From: Lacticaseibacillus mingshuiensis
GTDB lineage: Bacteria > Bacillota > Bacilli > Lactobacillales > Lactobacillaceae
Length of the DNA stretch: 64,000 nt
Assembly: GCF_016861785.1 (NCBI RefSeq)
Contig: NZ_BOLS01000015.1
Location: 1 to 64,000, forward strand
Reading direction: 5' to 3'
Positions 33,514 through 42,764 of the stretch are shown in pieces (within the stretch, counting starts at the first letter, position 1; every line of letters begins with the position of its first letter). A program made the translations under genes and the position numbers. The notes under the pieces are model-generated. The model saw only the letters and a list, made by a program, of their open reading frames with translations, made no database searches and had not been told where the DNA came from.

Positions 33514-34468
33514 TTTGTCCTGCTTTCTGGTAAGTCTCGACCAACGCAGCCAAGGCGGCGATCATCTCATCGATCTCCGCTTGGTCCTGGGCGTTCGCGC
33601 CGGATGCCAATGGGTGGCCACCGCCGTTGTGCGCCTTAGCCAATTCGTTGATGATCGGGCCTTTCGAGCGCAAATGGACGCGGTAGGTGCCGTCTTTTTT
33701 CTCAACGAACTCCAGCCATGACTGGACTTCCGCCAAGCGGCCAGGCGTGCCGACTGCCGCGGACACTTCATCATCCGCAAGCCCCAAGCCTTGAATCGTC
33801 GTTTGCGGGATGACCACACTGGCCGCACCGGCTGGGGTCACCGTCAGATGATCGAAAACATAGCTCTGCAGGCGTGCTTGGGCCAGCGTCAGAGAATTCA
33901 TCTGATTGTTGACCTTGGCCGGATCGAAATCCTGCTTGATCAGCTCCGCTGCGACTTGGAACGTATGCGGCGTCGTGTTGTTGTACAGGAAGCGGCCGGT
34001 ATCGCCGACGATGCCGCCATACAGCATCCGCGCGGCGGCTGCGTTGACTGTCAGAAGGCCATCGCTGGCGGCGACCAGATCAAAGATCAGCTCGGACGCT
34101 GAACTGGCATCGTTGTCGACCCAGTTGATCTTGGCATACGGATCGTCGTTGGGATGGTGATCGATCTTGATCAGCATTTTCCCCGTCGTGAAGCGGTCAT
34201 CCGACACCCGCGGCGTATCCGCGGTATCTGTGACGATCACCAGCGCGTCTTGGTACAGGTCATCGGCGATCACCTGCTCCTGGCCAAACCAGGCGAGGTC
34301 CCCCACTTCACTCCCGACTTGATAGATGTGTTTCGCCGGAAAACTGGCCCGCAAGATCTCGGCCAAGCCGATCTGGCTGCCGAGTGCATCCGGATCCGGA
34401 TTGATGTGGCGATGGATGATGATCGTATCGTATTTTTGAATCTCGCTTAAGATCTCTTGCTGAATCAT
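33506..34468 (-). CDS. nrnA: Bifunctional oligoribonuclease / PAP phosphatase NrnA
   Basis: A 320-residue DHH/DHHA1 phosphoesterase. HRHINPDPDALGSQ (residues ~19-32), VTDTADTPR (~79-87), and the DHH motif IDHHPND (~101-107) hold the manganese ligands; C-terminal GGGHPLASGA (~283-292) is the DHHA1 substrate loop. It degrades nano-RNAs of 2-5 nucleotides and hydrolyses pAp. The ATG overlaps the upstream CBS-regulator stop by 4 bases. Confidence 0.94.
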   Translation of the reverse strand: MIQQEILSEIQKYDTIIIHRHINPDPDALGSQIGLAEILRASFPAKHIYQVGSEVGDLAWFGQEQVIADDLYQDALVIVTDTADTPRVSDDRFTTGKMLIKIDHHPNDDPYAKINWVDNDASSASELIFDLVAASDGLLTVNAAAARMLYGGIVGDTGRFLYNNTTPHTFQVAAELIKQDFDPAKVNNQMNSLTLAQARLQSYVFDHLTVTPAGAASVVIPQTTIQGLGLADDEVSAAVGTPGRLAEVQSWLEFVEKKDGTYRVHLRSKGPIINELAKAHNGGGHPLASGANAQDQAEIDEMIAALAALVETYQKAGQNG

Positions 34469-35790
34469 TTCTGGTTCCTTTCTAGTAATTGACAGGTCAC
34501 GATGGCCTTTGCGACTGGCAAACCATCTGTTTGGAGGTCGATATCGAGGGTGCCCTCATGCTTGGTGAGCTCAAGCGGCGTGACGGCGATGTTGACGATC
34601 GACTCGAGTTGAATCGGCCGAAAAGTCGTCAGCGACAATTGTTCGATCAGCACGTTGCGCCGGCCAGTCGCGTTCAGAAATTTCGTCACGCATGAGTTGA
34701 CCGCCTCGCTGAGCACGCCAAAACTCAAGGTGCCCAGCGCGTTGGTCATCATCGGCGTCGTGTGCAGCGCAAATCTGGCCGGTTGATCTTCCGGCGCACC
34801 GACTGTGGTGAGCTGAGCGATCACGGAATCTGCGATCGTTGTTTTGTCCTGGCTGTTGTGGCCAAGTTCGGCCAAGCTGGCAAAAACAGCGCTGCGCGTC
34901 ACGATACCGAGGAGTTGCCAGGAGTCATCGACCACCGGCATCACATTTTCACCATTGCCCTGCATCGTGTGGCCCACCGTCGTCACCGACAGATAGGGCT
35001 TCACGGTTTGCGGGTCCTTGAGCATCACGCGTTCAAGCGGTGTTGTCTGTTTTTTCCCTGCGATCTCACGGGGCGTCACAATGCCAACGAGCCGGCCGCT
35101 TGTCGTGATGATCGGCAAGACAAAATCACCGCGGTCGCCGCGCAGCGCGGCAAAATCGGCCACGGTCTGATCCGGATGCGCGATCTTCGTGTCCTTCAGC
35201 GGGGTGTATAGCGAGGCCACCGTCATGATATCCTGCTTGATCGCCTGGTCGGACAGCGCGCGGTTGATCATGGTCGCGACGGTGAAAGTATCGTGGCTCG
35301 TCTGCAAAACAGGCAATTCAAATCGGTTGGCAAGCTTGATCACGGCATCGGAGGTCATGAACCCACCGGTGATCAGGACCGCCGCCCCATTTTGAAGCGC
35401 GAGGCGCTGGGCATCTTCACGATTCCCGATGATCACCAGGGAATTCTTCGTGATGTAGCGCAACATTTCGTCTGGCGTCATCGCGCCGATGACAAATTTA
35501 TCCAGTTTCTTTTTCAAGCCGGCCGATCCGCCCAACACGCGCGCGTCGATCAGGGTGACGAGGACCTTGAATGTCAGTGAGTCGATGTTGTTGATCGGTT
35601 TTTGCTCGATGCGAATGGTCCCGACGCGCTCGATGGTCGAGACGAGGCCGGTGTTTTCCGCTTCCTTGATCGCGCGATAAGCCGTGCCTTCGCTGACTTT
35701 TTCGCGCCTGGCGATGCGGCGCACGGAGATCTTCGTGCCGACTGCCAAGTTCATGATGTAGTTGAGAATCTGTTCGTGTTTCGTCGCCAT
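34465..35790 (-). CDS. DRTGG/CBS-domain transcriptional regulator (YtoI type)
   Basis: The 441-residue form starts MATKHEQILNYIMNL. Domains in order: a winged helix-turn-helix (residues ~5-60, SVRRIARREKVSEGTAYRAIKEAE), a DRTGG domain (~75-190), two CBS motifs (~195-315), and a C-terminal hotdog-fold-like domain (~330-440). This is the YtoI architecture, a probable ligand-sensing regulator; the ligand is unknown. It sits upstream of nrnA, its usual partner in Firmicutes, and overlaps it. Confidence 0.85.
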   Translation of the reverse strand: MATKHEQILNYIMNLAVGTKISVRRIARREKVSEGTAYRAIKEAENTGLVSTIERVGTIRIEQKPINNIDSLTFKVLVTLIDARVLGGSAGLKKKLDKFVIGAMTPDEMLRYITKNSLVIIGNREDAQRLALQNGAAVLITGGFMTSDAVIKLANRFELPVLQTSHDTFTVATMINRALSDQAIKQDIMTVASLYTPLKDTKIAHPDQTVADFAALRGDRGDFVLPIITTSGRLVGIVTPREIAGKKQTTPLERVMLKDPQTVKPYLSVTTVGHTMQGNGENVMPVVDDSWQLLGIVTRSAVFASLAELGHNSQDKTTIADSVIAQLTTVGAPEDQPARFALHTTPMMTNALGTLSFGVLSEAVNSCVTKFLNATGRRNVLIEQLSLTTFRPIQLESIVNIAVTPLELTKHEGTLDIDLQTDGLPVAKAIVTCQLLERNQK

Positions 35791-35998
35791 AGCGCTGCCT
35801 CGCTTCACTGTATTCCGCTTCAGTATACCATACGGCTGTGCGCCTTTGAGCACGCGGGTCTGTGTGGGTTTGTGTTTCGTCTGAGGAAAAAACTGGGTGG
35901 GCTCCAGCCAGAAATCGGCTGGCGGCCGAAGTAGGGGCTCTCAAGTAGCTTCATACTCGTCAAGAACGCGGTCATGCGGCTCACTTTTGGAACTTTCC

Positions 35999-37102
35999 TC
36001 ACACGTCCAGGTCCAGATTCTCGTACTGCGCCGGCTCCAGGCCTGTCATGGTGATCCCGAGCAGCCGGACGCCGGCTGGACGTTCGGCGCGCTCTTGCCA
36101 CAAGGACCAAGCCTGGTCGAAGAGCTGCTGGCGATCCGCGATGAAATGATCGAGGGTCCGCCGCCTTGTTTGCGTCTCAAACTCGCTGTCGCGCACTTTG
36201 AGCACCACGACTTTGCCATGCATTTGGTGTCGCGCCAAGGCGTCTTCCACCATGGCGGCCAGCGCCTCTAACCGCTCGCGGACCTGTGTTTCCGTGGTCA
36301 AAAACGTGCGGTAAGTCTCTTCCTTGCCGATGGATTTGGCGACGCGCCGTTCGACTGGCCGCAGATCGATGCCGCGAACGTGTTGATACAGGCCAAAGCC
36401 GAATTTACCAAAGGCGTCGATCAACTCACTTTGCGAAAAAGCCCGCAGATGCGCCCCATCGATCGCGCCCATCGCTTCAAGTTTCGGCAACGTCTTTTTC
36501 CCAACGCCGCGAAAGGCCGCGATCGGCAAGGCGTCCAAAAACGGTTGGGCCTGGGCGGGCATGATCACGGTTCGGCCGCGGGGTTTGTTGTATTCCGACG
36601 CCTCCTTGGCCAAAAACTTGTTGTACGACAGGCCAAATGAGCAGGTCAACTGGGTCGCTTCGCGTATTTGGTCTTGCAGCCACAGCGCCAAGGCGACCTT
36701 GCTGGGAAAATCGTGATTGGCGGTGATATCCAGGTACGCTTCATCCAACGCAACGGGCTCCATCAAGTCCGTCACTTGGCGAAAAATATCGTGAATCTGA
36801 TGCGACACCGCGCGGTACTTGGTGAAATCCGGATTCTTGAACGTCAGCAAGTGTTTTGGCACCAGCCGCAGCGCCTCATTTGCAGGCATCGCGGAATGGA
36901 CCCCATACTGCCGGGCGACGTAATTGGCGGTCGTGACGACCCCTTTTCCGCCAGTGGTGCGCGGATCATGCGCGATCACCAGCGCGCGGCGACGCAACGC
37001 CGGCGCGTCACGCATCTCGATCGAAGCGTAGAACGCATCCATGTCGACATGTAAGATCCGCCGCTGGGTGTCGTTGCGCATCGGCAATTCAAATAGCGCC
37101 AT
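35999..37102 (-). CDS. dinB: DNA polymerase IV
   Basis: A 367-residue Y-family polymerase. The start at MALFELPMRND has AAGGAGG upstream. HVDMDAFYASIE (residues ~18-29) provides the first catalytic Asp. YLDITAN is preceded by ALDEAY, supplying the DE pair (~110-115). AFRGVGKKTLPKL forms the helix-hairpin-helix, and a little-finger domain follows. It does error-prone bypass synthesis of damaged DNA. The downstream gap to the CBS regulator holds no clear gene. Confidence 0.93.
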   Translation of the reverse strand: MALFELPMRNDTQRRILHVDMDAFYASIEMRDAPALRRRALVIAHDPRTTGGKGVVTTANYVARQYGVHSAMPANEALRLVPKHLLTFKNPDFTKYRAVSHQIHDIFRQVTDLMEPVALDEAYLDITANHDFPSKVALALWLQDQIREATQLTCSFGLSYNKFLAKEASEYNKPRGRTVIMPAQAQPFLDALPIAAFRGVGKKTLPKLEAMGAIDGAHLRAFSQSELIDAFGKFGFGLYQHVRGIDLRPVERRVAKSIGKEETYRTFLTTETQVRERLEALAAMVEDALARHQMHGKVVVLKVRDSEFETQTRRRTLDHFIADRQQLFDQAWSLWQERAERPAGVRLLGITMTGLEPAQYENLDLDV

Positions 37103-37188
37103 GGTGCGTCCTCCTTCCCGCGAAAAAAAGCCGGGGCACCGCTGCCACCGACCGTTTTGATTCAATAGAAACAGATGAAAGCAGCGCG

Positions 37189-38670
37189 TTAATCTGCCAT
37201 TTGAATGCGCGTCGGCTGCCAGTACCAGCTGGACCCCGTTTGTGCCAGGAGCTGGCTGGCTTCGCGTGGCCCCATCGACCCCGGTGTGTACGTCAACATC
37301 GTATTGTCTTTGCGCCAAGCACTTTCGATGACGTCAACAAAACGCCAGGTCTGCGCCAATTCATGCCAGTTGGTGAAGTTCGTTTGATCGCCTTCCAGCG
37401 CATTTTCGATCAGGCGCTCATAGGCTTCCGGCGCGCGCGCCGTCACTTGAGCGTCATGCTGATAATGCAACTCTTCCGGCATCAAACTTTGCGCTTGGCC
37501 GATCGTTTTGCCATTGATCTGCAGCGTGAAGCCTTCCGTCGGCTCGATATAGATCGTCAGCGCCGACGCCTTGGCATCCTCCCCAAACAGGCCGGTGCCG
37601 ACCGGTTTGAAGGTGACTGTGATCTGGGTCGATTTGCGCGTCAGGCGCTTGCCTGTGCGCACATAGATCGGCACCCCGGCCAATGCAGGCTGGTCGGTCA
37701 GAATTTTGCCTGCGACAAACGTCTCGGTCAGCGAATCCGGCGCCACACCATCTTCATCGCGATAAGCCTTGATGTTCGTGCCGGCGATCGTCGCCGCTCC
37801 GTATTGTGCGCGGACAAAATTCGCCGCCGCCTCTTCTTCGGTGTAAAGATGCAGCTGCTCGAACGCCTCGCGCTTGACCTCATGAATCGCTTCCGGGGTC
37901 ATCGCCGCCGGTTTGGCCATGGTCAAAAAGCCCAGCAGCTGCATGACATGATTTTGCACCATATCACGCAACGCGCCGGCTGTTTCATAATAACCAGCCC
38001 GGGTCTCGACACCGACCGCCTCGGCCAACGTGATCTGCATGTCCTGAATATAGTCCTTGTTCCAGATCGCCTCGAACATCGGGTTGGCGAACCGCAGCGC
38101 CAGCAGTGCCTGGGTCATTTCCTTGCCGAGGTAATGGTCGATGCGGTAGATCTGCTCTTCGTGGAACGTCGCCGTGATCGAGTCGTTCAAGGCCTTGGCG
38201 CTGGCAAAATCATGGCCAAACGGTTTTTCGATCACCAGCCGGTTGAAGCCATTCGGGGCCAGCAGCGCCTCGGACTTGATGTGCTCGGCGATCGTGGAGA
38301 AGAAATTCGGCGCCATCGCCATGTAAAACAGTCGGTTGCCCGCCGCCTCATACTGATCATCCAGTTTTTGCGCCAGGTCCTTGAGCGTCACATAATGCGC
38401 CGCGTCCGTGACATCGTGCGACTGGTAGTAAAAATGCGAGGCAAACGCGCGGGCCAGCGCCAGCGTGTAATCGGAGTCGTCTTCCAGCGCGCCGCAAATA
38501 ATGTCCCGGTAATGCTCATCGGTCCAGGGCCGCCGGGCGGTGCCGATCACTGCAAAATGATCATGCAAGATACCACGTTTGTACAGACCAAACAACGCGG
38601 GATACAGCTTACGGCGGGCCAAGTCGCCCGAGCCGCCAAACAAAATAATGACTGCGTGTGTTTCTGTCAT
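37189..38670 (-). CDS. zwf: Glucose-6-phosphate 1-dehydrogenase
   Basis: A 493-residue enzyme. The N-terminal Rossmann motif LFGGSGDLARRKLYPAL (residues ~10-26) binds NADP+. The catalytic RIDHYLGKEM (~178-187) includes the His and Lys. EKPFGHD (~151-157) and PIYVRTGKRL are also conserved. It starts the oxidative pentose phosphate pathway. GAGGAG precedes the ATG. dinB follows 86 bases later. Confidence 0.96.
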   Translation of the reverse strand: MTETHAVIILFGGSGDLARRKLYPALFGLYKRGILHDHFAVIGTARRPWTDEHYRDIICGALEDDSDYTLALARAFASHFYYQSHDVTDAAHYVTLKDLAQKLDDQYEAAGNRLFYMAMAPNFFSTIAEHIKSEALLAPNGFNRLVIEKPFGHDFASAKALNDSITATFHEEQIYRIDHYLGKEMTQALLALRFANPMFEAIWNKDYIQDMQITLAEAVGVETRAGYYETAGALRDMVQNHVMQLLGFLTMAKPAAMTPEAIHEVKREAFEQLHLYTEEEAAANFVRAQYGAATIAGTNIKAYRDEDGVAPDSLTETFVAGKILTDQPALAGVPIYVRTGKRLTRKSTQITVTFKPVGTGLFGEDAKASALTIYIEPTEGFTLQINGKTIGQAQSLMPEELHYQHDAQVTARAPEAYERLIENALEGDQTNFTNWHELAQTWRFVDVIESAWRKDNTMLTYTPGSMGPREASQLLAQTGSSWYWQPTRIQMAD

Positions 38671-38682
38671 GTTCGCTCCTCT

Positions 38683-39333
38683 TTAGATCGCGAGATCCAC
38701 AAAAATATGATTGGCACGTTTCAATTCGATCGGCAGTGTTTTGCCAGTGCGCGCCTGTTGCAGACTGATCGTGTCGTCCGTCTTGGCCACCACCGTGAAA
38801 TGATCCTCAATGTGCAGGCCGAGGCCGAAAATATAATCGATCAGCGCCGCTTCGTCGACGACTCGCTCGATGTGGCCCTTTTGCCCAACTTCAAGGCTGG
38901 CTAGTGGGACCCGGCTCTGGTCAAAATAATGGCCATCGCCATCCGGAATCACGCCGCCATGGGGACAATATTGCGGATCCCCCAGCATTTTGGACAGGCG
39001 CAGCGCCATTTCCGGCGTCGTCGCGTGTTCCAGTTTTTCCGCCTCCTGGTGAATGGCATCCACGGGGTAGCCCAGTGACTGCACCAAAAAGACTTCCCAG
39101 AGACGATGATTGCGCACTAATAGCGCGGCATTTTTCTGGCCGCTTGCCGTCAGTTTGATGCCCTGATACGGCGTGTGGGTCACATAGTGCTGCTCGACCA
39201 GCTTCGCGATCATCTCACTGACACTGGCGGCGGAAACATCAAGTCCGCTGACGATCTGTTTGTTGGAGATCAGCGCCGTGTCGCCGCCGAGTTCAAAAAT
39301 CATTTTTAAATAATCTTCTTTATTTGGTGTCAT
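38683..39333 (-). CDS. DtxR/MntR-family metal-dependent regulator with FeoA domain
   Basis: A 216-residue repressor. A winged HTH (residues ~5-60, NKQIVSGLDVSAASVSEMIAKL) is followed by a dimerisation and metal-binding domain with the ligands H77-to-H106-type HRLWEVF, EAEKLEHATTPEM and the CPHG stretch. A C-terminal SH3-like FeoA domain lies at ~145-216. Three-domain members of this length usually sense manganese or iron. No target gene is evident nearby. It starts 12 bases upstream of the zwf stop-side gap. Confidence 0.85.
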   Translation of the reverse strand: MTPNKEDYLKMIFELGGDTALISNKQIVSGLDVSAASVSEMIAKLVEQHYVTHTPYQGIKLTASGQKNAALLVRNHRLWEVFLVQSLGYPVDAIHQEAEKLEHATTPEMALRLSKMLGDPQYCPHGGVIPDGDGHYFDQSRVPLASLEVGQKGHIERVVDEAALIDYIFGLGLHIEDHFTVVAKTDDTISLQQARTGKTLPIELKRANHIFVDLAI

Positions 39334-39374
39334 TATCTACCCTTACTTTTTGTCCGTGATGTGTCCTCTCTATT

Positions 39375-39476
39375 ATGCATGAACTCAGGCAAAAAAACAC
39401 GCCTTTTACCGCACGCTCAGCCGCGTGCGCGGGATGTTCGATGCATGAACTCAGGCAAAAAAACACGCCTTTTACC
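39375..39476. repeat. Two 36-base direct repeats separated by 30 bases
   Basis: ATGCATGAACTCAGGC-A7-CACGCCTTTTACC occurs exactly at 39375-39410 and again at 39441-39476. The 30-base spacer contains the inverted repeat GCACGC/GCGTGC. The second copy forms part of the terminator at 39464-39487. Confidence 0.85.
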
Positions 39477-39487
39477 TAGGCGTGTTC
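39464..39487 (-). terminator. Terminator within the second direct repeat
   Basis: AACACGCC and GGCGTGTT form an 8-bp stem; on the minus strand a run of seven Ts follows. It is the second of two terminators behind adhE. Confidence 0.7.
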
Positions 39488-39614
39488 ATCACAATTCTGA
39501 TAATCCAGCGTGGCAGGAACCGCCTGTGCGATCAGGTGATGGGGGCGTGGGTGCGCCGACACCGTATTTTTCAAGAAGGGGCTTGCCGTGACCCTTGTGT
39601 CCCCGCCAGCAAAC

Positions 39615-39651
39615 AAAAAGTCCAAGTCGCTTGGCGACCTGAACTTTTTGG
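39615..39651 (-). terminator. Terminator after adhE
   Basis: On the minus strand AAAAGTTCAGGTCGC pairs with GCGACTTGGACTTTT through a CAA loop, followed by Ts. It lies 17 bases after the stop. Confidence 0.85.
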
Positions 39652-39667
39652 CTAGCATGACTGCAAA

Positions 39668-42280
39668 TTAGTTGTGAACGGATGGGCTGGACTCGGTGCC
39701 TTCGTACTCATCGAGCACGATCTGCTTCATGTCCGCGATCAAAGGTTCAACAGGGTTGGTGACCGTGCAGTTGTCTTCGTAGGCAAGTTCTGCGATACGA
39801 TCGACATTCTTCAGCACGTCTTCCTTGCTGATGCCCTGATCCTTCAAGCTCATCTTCACGCCGACGCGGTGCGCCAGATCGATGTAGGCTTGTGCAAAGG
39901 CTCCAACAAGTTCAGCCGTCGTGTTGCCCTTGAGGCCGAGGTAACGGGCGATCTCTGCGTAATCTTCATCCGCGCGGAAGTAGTTGTACTTGGACCATAC
40001 AGCACGCTTCTTCGGGGTCTTGGCGTTATAACGCACGATATGCGGGAAGGTGATCGCAATGCAACGTCCGTGAGGCAGATGGTAAGTCTGGCCAAGCTTA
40101 TGGGCGATACTGTGGTTGATGCCCAGCAGCGCGTTGGCAAAGGCCATCCCTGCGATCGTCGAGGCGTCATGCATCTTTGCCTTCGCTTCGAGGTCGCCAT
40201 TGTAGGACAATTCGAGGTTGTCAAACGCGAGCTTCAACGCCTGCAGCGACAGACCACGGGTGTAGGAGCTGGCCATCGTCGACACAAAGCTTTCGGTGGC
40301 ATGGCAGATGACATCCAGGCCGGTATCAGCAACAACCTTTGGCGGGACCGTTTCAATGAACTGCGGATCGATCAGCGCAACGTCTGGGGTCAGCGCATAA
40401 TCAGCCAATGGGTACTTGATGCCAGTCTCGGAGTCTGTGATGACCGCAAATGGGGTCACTTCAGAACCGGTACCAGACGTGGTCGGGATGCAGACGAGCT
40501 TGGACTTGGTCGGCTTCGGGAACTTGTAGGTCCGCTTACGGATATCCAAGAACTTCTGCTTTGCGCCGAAGAAGTCGCCATCGCCATCATAGAACAGCCA
40601 GATGCCCTTGGCCGCATCCATGACGGAGCCGCCGCCGATCGCAACGATCGCATCCGGCTTGAAGTCTTTTGCAATGGCCGTGCCTTTGTAAACGGTGTTG
40701 CTGGAAGGATCTGGTTCAACATCGAGGAAGGTCTGAACATCGACTGGGTTGGTCCGGTTTTTCAAAACATCTTCAACGATGCGGACATACCCGAGTTTTT
40801 CCATTCCACGGTCGCCGACGATCAGGACGCGGTCGAGGCCGTCCATCTTCTCCAGGTAACGGACCGAGTTGCGTTCGAAGTAGATCTTCGGTGGCAATTT
40901 GACCCATTGCATGTTGTTGCGGCGCTTCGCTAATGTCTTGATATTCAGCAAGTCGATCGTCCCCACGTTATGTGAAATTGAGTTACCACCATACGAGCCG
41001 CAGCCAAGTGTCAGAGACGGGATCATTTCGTTGTACAGATCACCGATCCCACCGAATGTGGACGGGGAGTTAACAAGGACACGGCATGCCTGCATCTTGT
41101 CTGCGTAATCCAAGGCCAGATCTTCGTCCGCGGTGTGAATGATCGCGGTATGGCCAAGGCCGCCGATGTCGAGCATGGTCTCGCAAAGTTTGAAGGCATC
41201 TTCATGGCCTTCAGCTTTGAACATGGCCAAAACTGGGCTGAGTTTTTCATGGGACAGCGGCCACTTGTCGCCGACACCCTTCAGTTCAGCGATCAGAAGC
41301 GGTGTGTCCTTTGGTACATCGATGCCGGCCCAGTTGGCGATCTGCCAAGCACTTTGGCCAACGATCCGCGGATTAACGGCCATGCGATCTTGATCGATCA
41401 CCGTGTCAGTCAGCGCCTTGATGTCCTTTTGCTTAACGAAATAGGCACCCTGCTTCGTGAATTCTGCCTTTACTGGTTCGTAGATGGCGTCATCGACGAT
41501 GCAGCCCTGCTCGGAGGCGCAGACCATGCCGTTATCAAAGCTCTTGGACAAAACGATGTCATTAACGGCCTGTTTGATGTCAGCCGTCGCTTCGATGTAA
41601 GCAGGCGCGTTCCCGGCACCAACGCCCAGCGCTGGCTTGCCTGAGGAATAAGCGGACTTGACCATGCCAGGGCCGCCAGTGGCCAAGATCGTCGCGATGC
41701 CAGGATGATGCATCAGCGCTTGGCACGCCTCGATGGAAGGAACCGGAATGAACTGCAACGCGCCTGCTGGCAGACCAGCTTTAACGGCTTCGTCGCGGAT
41801 CACTTCAAGGGCATGCGCGGAAGACTTTTGTGCGCCTGGGTGGAATGAGAAGATGATCGGGTTACGTGTCTTGATCGCGATCTCAGACTTGAACATGGTC
41901 GTTGAGGTCGGGTTCGTCACTGGGGTCACCCCGGCGATCACACCGATCGGTTCCGCGATCTGAATGATATTCTTCTGTTTGTCTTCACTGATCACGCCAA
42001 CGGTCTTGTCGTCTTTGATCGAGTGCCAGATCTCTTCAGTGGCGAACATGTTTTTGATCGCCTTGTCTTCATAGACCCCACGGCCCGTTTCTTCAACGGC
42101 CATCTTGGCCAACTCCATATGATGGTCAAGGCCTGCGATCGCCATGCGGTGAACGATATGGTCGATCTTCTTTTGGTCGAAGGTCTTCATGATCTTGAGC
42201 GCTTCCTGGGCGTTTGCCACGAGTTCATCGATCATTGCATTAACGTCGAGCGTGGTGTCTGCCTTACTGTCTTTCAGCAT
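39668..42280 (-). CDS. adhE: Bifunctional acetaldehyde-CoA/alcohol dehydrogenase
   Basis: An 870-residue enzyme that reduces acetyl-CoA to ethanol and regenerates NAD+. The N-terminal aldehyde dehydrogenase (1-~440) has the catalytic Cys in NGMVCASEQ (~245-253). A linker follows, and the C-terminal iron alcohol dehydrogenase (~455-870) has IAIGGGSVMDAAKGI, PTTSGTGSEVTPFAVI and the iron-ligand region HSIAHKLGQTYHLPHG. It polymerises into spirosomes in other bacteria. It has its own promoter flanked by Rex-type operators and starts after a GGAGGG site. Confidence 0.97.
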   Translation of the reverse strand: MLKDSKADTTLDVNAMIDELVANAQEALKIMKTFDQKKIDHIVHRMAIAGLDHHMELAKMAVEETGRGVYEDKAIKNMFATEEIWHSIKDDKTVGVISEDKQKNIIQIAEPIGVIAGVTPVTNPTSTTMFKSEIAIKTRNPIIFSFHPGAQKSSAHALEVIRDEAVKAGLPAGALQFIPVPSIEACQALMHHPGIATILATGGPGMVKSAYSSGKPALGVGAGNAPAYIEATADIKQAVNDIVLSKSFDNGMVCASEQGCIVDDAIYEPVKAEFTKQGAYFVKQKDIKALTDTVIDQDRMAVNPRIVGQSAWQIANWAGIDVPKDTPLLIAELKGVGDKWPLSHEKLSPVLAMFKAEGHEDAFKLCETMLDIGGLGHTAIIHTADEDLALDYADKMQACRVLVNSPSTFGGIGDLYNEMIPSLTLGCGSYGGNSISHNVGTIDLLNIKTLAKRRNNMQWVKLPPKIYFERNSVRYLEKMDGLDRVLIVGDRGMEKLGYVRIVEDVLKNRTNPVDVQTFLDVEPDPSSNTVYKGTAIAKDFKPDAIVAIGGGSVMDAAKGIWLFYDGDGDFFGAKQKFLDIRKRTYKFPKPTKSKLVCIPTTSGTGSEVTPFAVITDSETGIKYPLADYALTPDVALIDPQFIETVPPKVVADTGLDVICHATESFVSTMASSYTRGLSLQALKLAFDNLELSYNGDLEAKAKMHDASTIAGMAFANALLGINHSIAHKLGQTYHLPHGRCIAITFPHIVRYNAKTPKKRAVWSKYNYFRADEDYAEIARYLGLKGNTTAELVGAFAQAYIDLAHRVGVKMSLKDQGISKEDVLKNVDRIAELAYEDNCTVTNPVEPLIADMKQIVLDEYEGTESSPSVHN

Positions 42281-42311
42281 CCGGATCCCTCCACAAGTTG
42301 TTTAAGAATTT

Positions 42312-42329
42312 TTGTTAACCATTTCACAA
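42312..42329. promoter_or_regulatory. Rex-type operator between promoter and start of adhE
   Basis: On the minus strand TTGTGAAATGGTTAACAA. It fits the Rex consensus TTGTGAA-N4-TTCACAA with one mismatch. It lies just downstream of the -10 box, where binding would block transcription. Confidence 0.75.
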
Positions 42330-42334
42330 AACAC

Positions 42335-42363
42335 ATGATACACAGCCTTTGTGATTTTGTAAA
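42335..42363 (-). promoter_or_regulatory. Promoter of adhE
   Basis: TTTACA (42358-42363), 17-base spacer, TATCAT (42335-42340). Confidence 0.7.
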
Positions 42364-42370
42364 CAATTTT

Positions 42371-42388
42371 TGGTGAATTTTTTCACGG
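42371..42388. promoter_or_regulatory. Second Rex-type site upstream of the adhE -35
   Basis: TGGTGAATTTTTTCACGG contains the exact core GTGAA-N4-TTCAC at 42373-42386. The outer bases deviate from consensus. Confidence 0.6.
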
Positions 42389-42589
42389 AAATTTCGATGA
42401 TAGCGACGCAGCGCGCCGTGTCAACCTTTTCATTTTTATTTTCATCTGTTTGTTGGTGAGCTTGAAGCGCATTCATCGGTCGCTCGTCGTTCGGCTCTGA
42501 CCCCACAATTGTTAGTTGACGGCTCAAAAAAAGACCTGGGCCTGCGACTTTTTGTTTTGGCCAAGTTCCTGTATGGTGCGCTACTGTGA

Positions 42590-42715
42590 CTGCAGTGTCG
42601 TGGGCCAAATGTCCGGGTCCGAGCAGCTAAGGCGCCGATCACCTGGTCCAAAGTTCGGACCTGGCGCTTGGCGCACTGACCTCTCGGACCCAAGAGCGGC
42701 CTTTGCCCCACTTCC
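42590..42715 (+). repeat. Palindromic repeat family B, short form (copy 2)
   Basis: Starts CTGCAGTGTCGTGGGCC and ends GCCCCACTTCC. The stems match copy 1: GGGTCCGAG/CTCGGACCC, AAGGCGCC/GGCGCTT and GGTCC/GGACC. It is in the opposite orientation to the flanking genes. Confidence 0.85.
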
Positions 42716-42720
42716 ACAAA

Positions 42721-42752
42721 AAAAGCACCAGCCAAATTGGCCAGTGCGTTCT
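42721..42752 (-). terminator. Terminator after yajC
   Basis: On the minus strand CACTGGCC pairs with GGCTGGTG (two wobbles), followed by seven Ts. Confidence 0.75.
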
Positions 42753-42764
42753 GTGCGACTAGGA

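Noticed and set aside
35850-35940. Terminator between the CBS regulator and dinB
   Set aside because: A CCAGCC/GGCTGG hairpin is present, but the T-run is too far from the stem to call it.
39375-39476. CRISPR array
   Set aside because: Only two repeats and one spacer, a homopolymer run within the repeat, half a terminator stem in the repeat, and no cas genes.
39476-39658. 60-codon minus-strand frame downstream of adhE
   Set aside because: Its start lies just before the adhE terminator and it reads through that hairpin; no ribosome site was seen.
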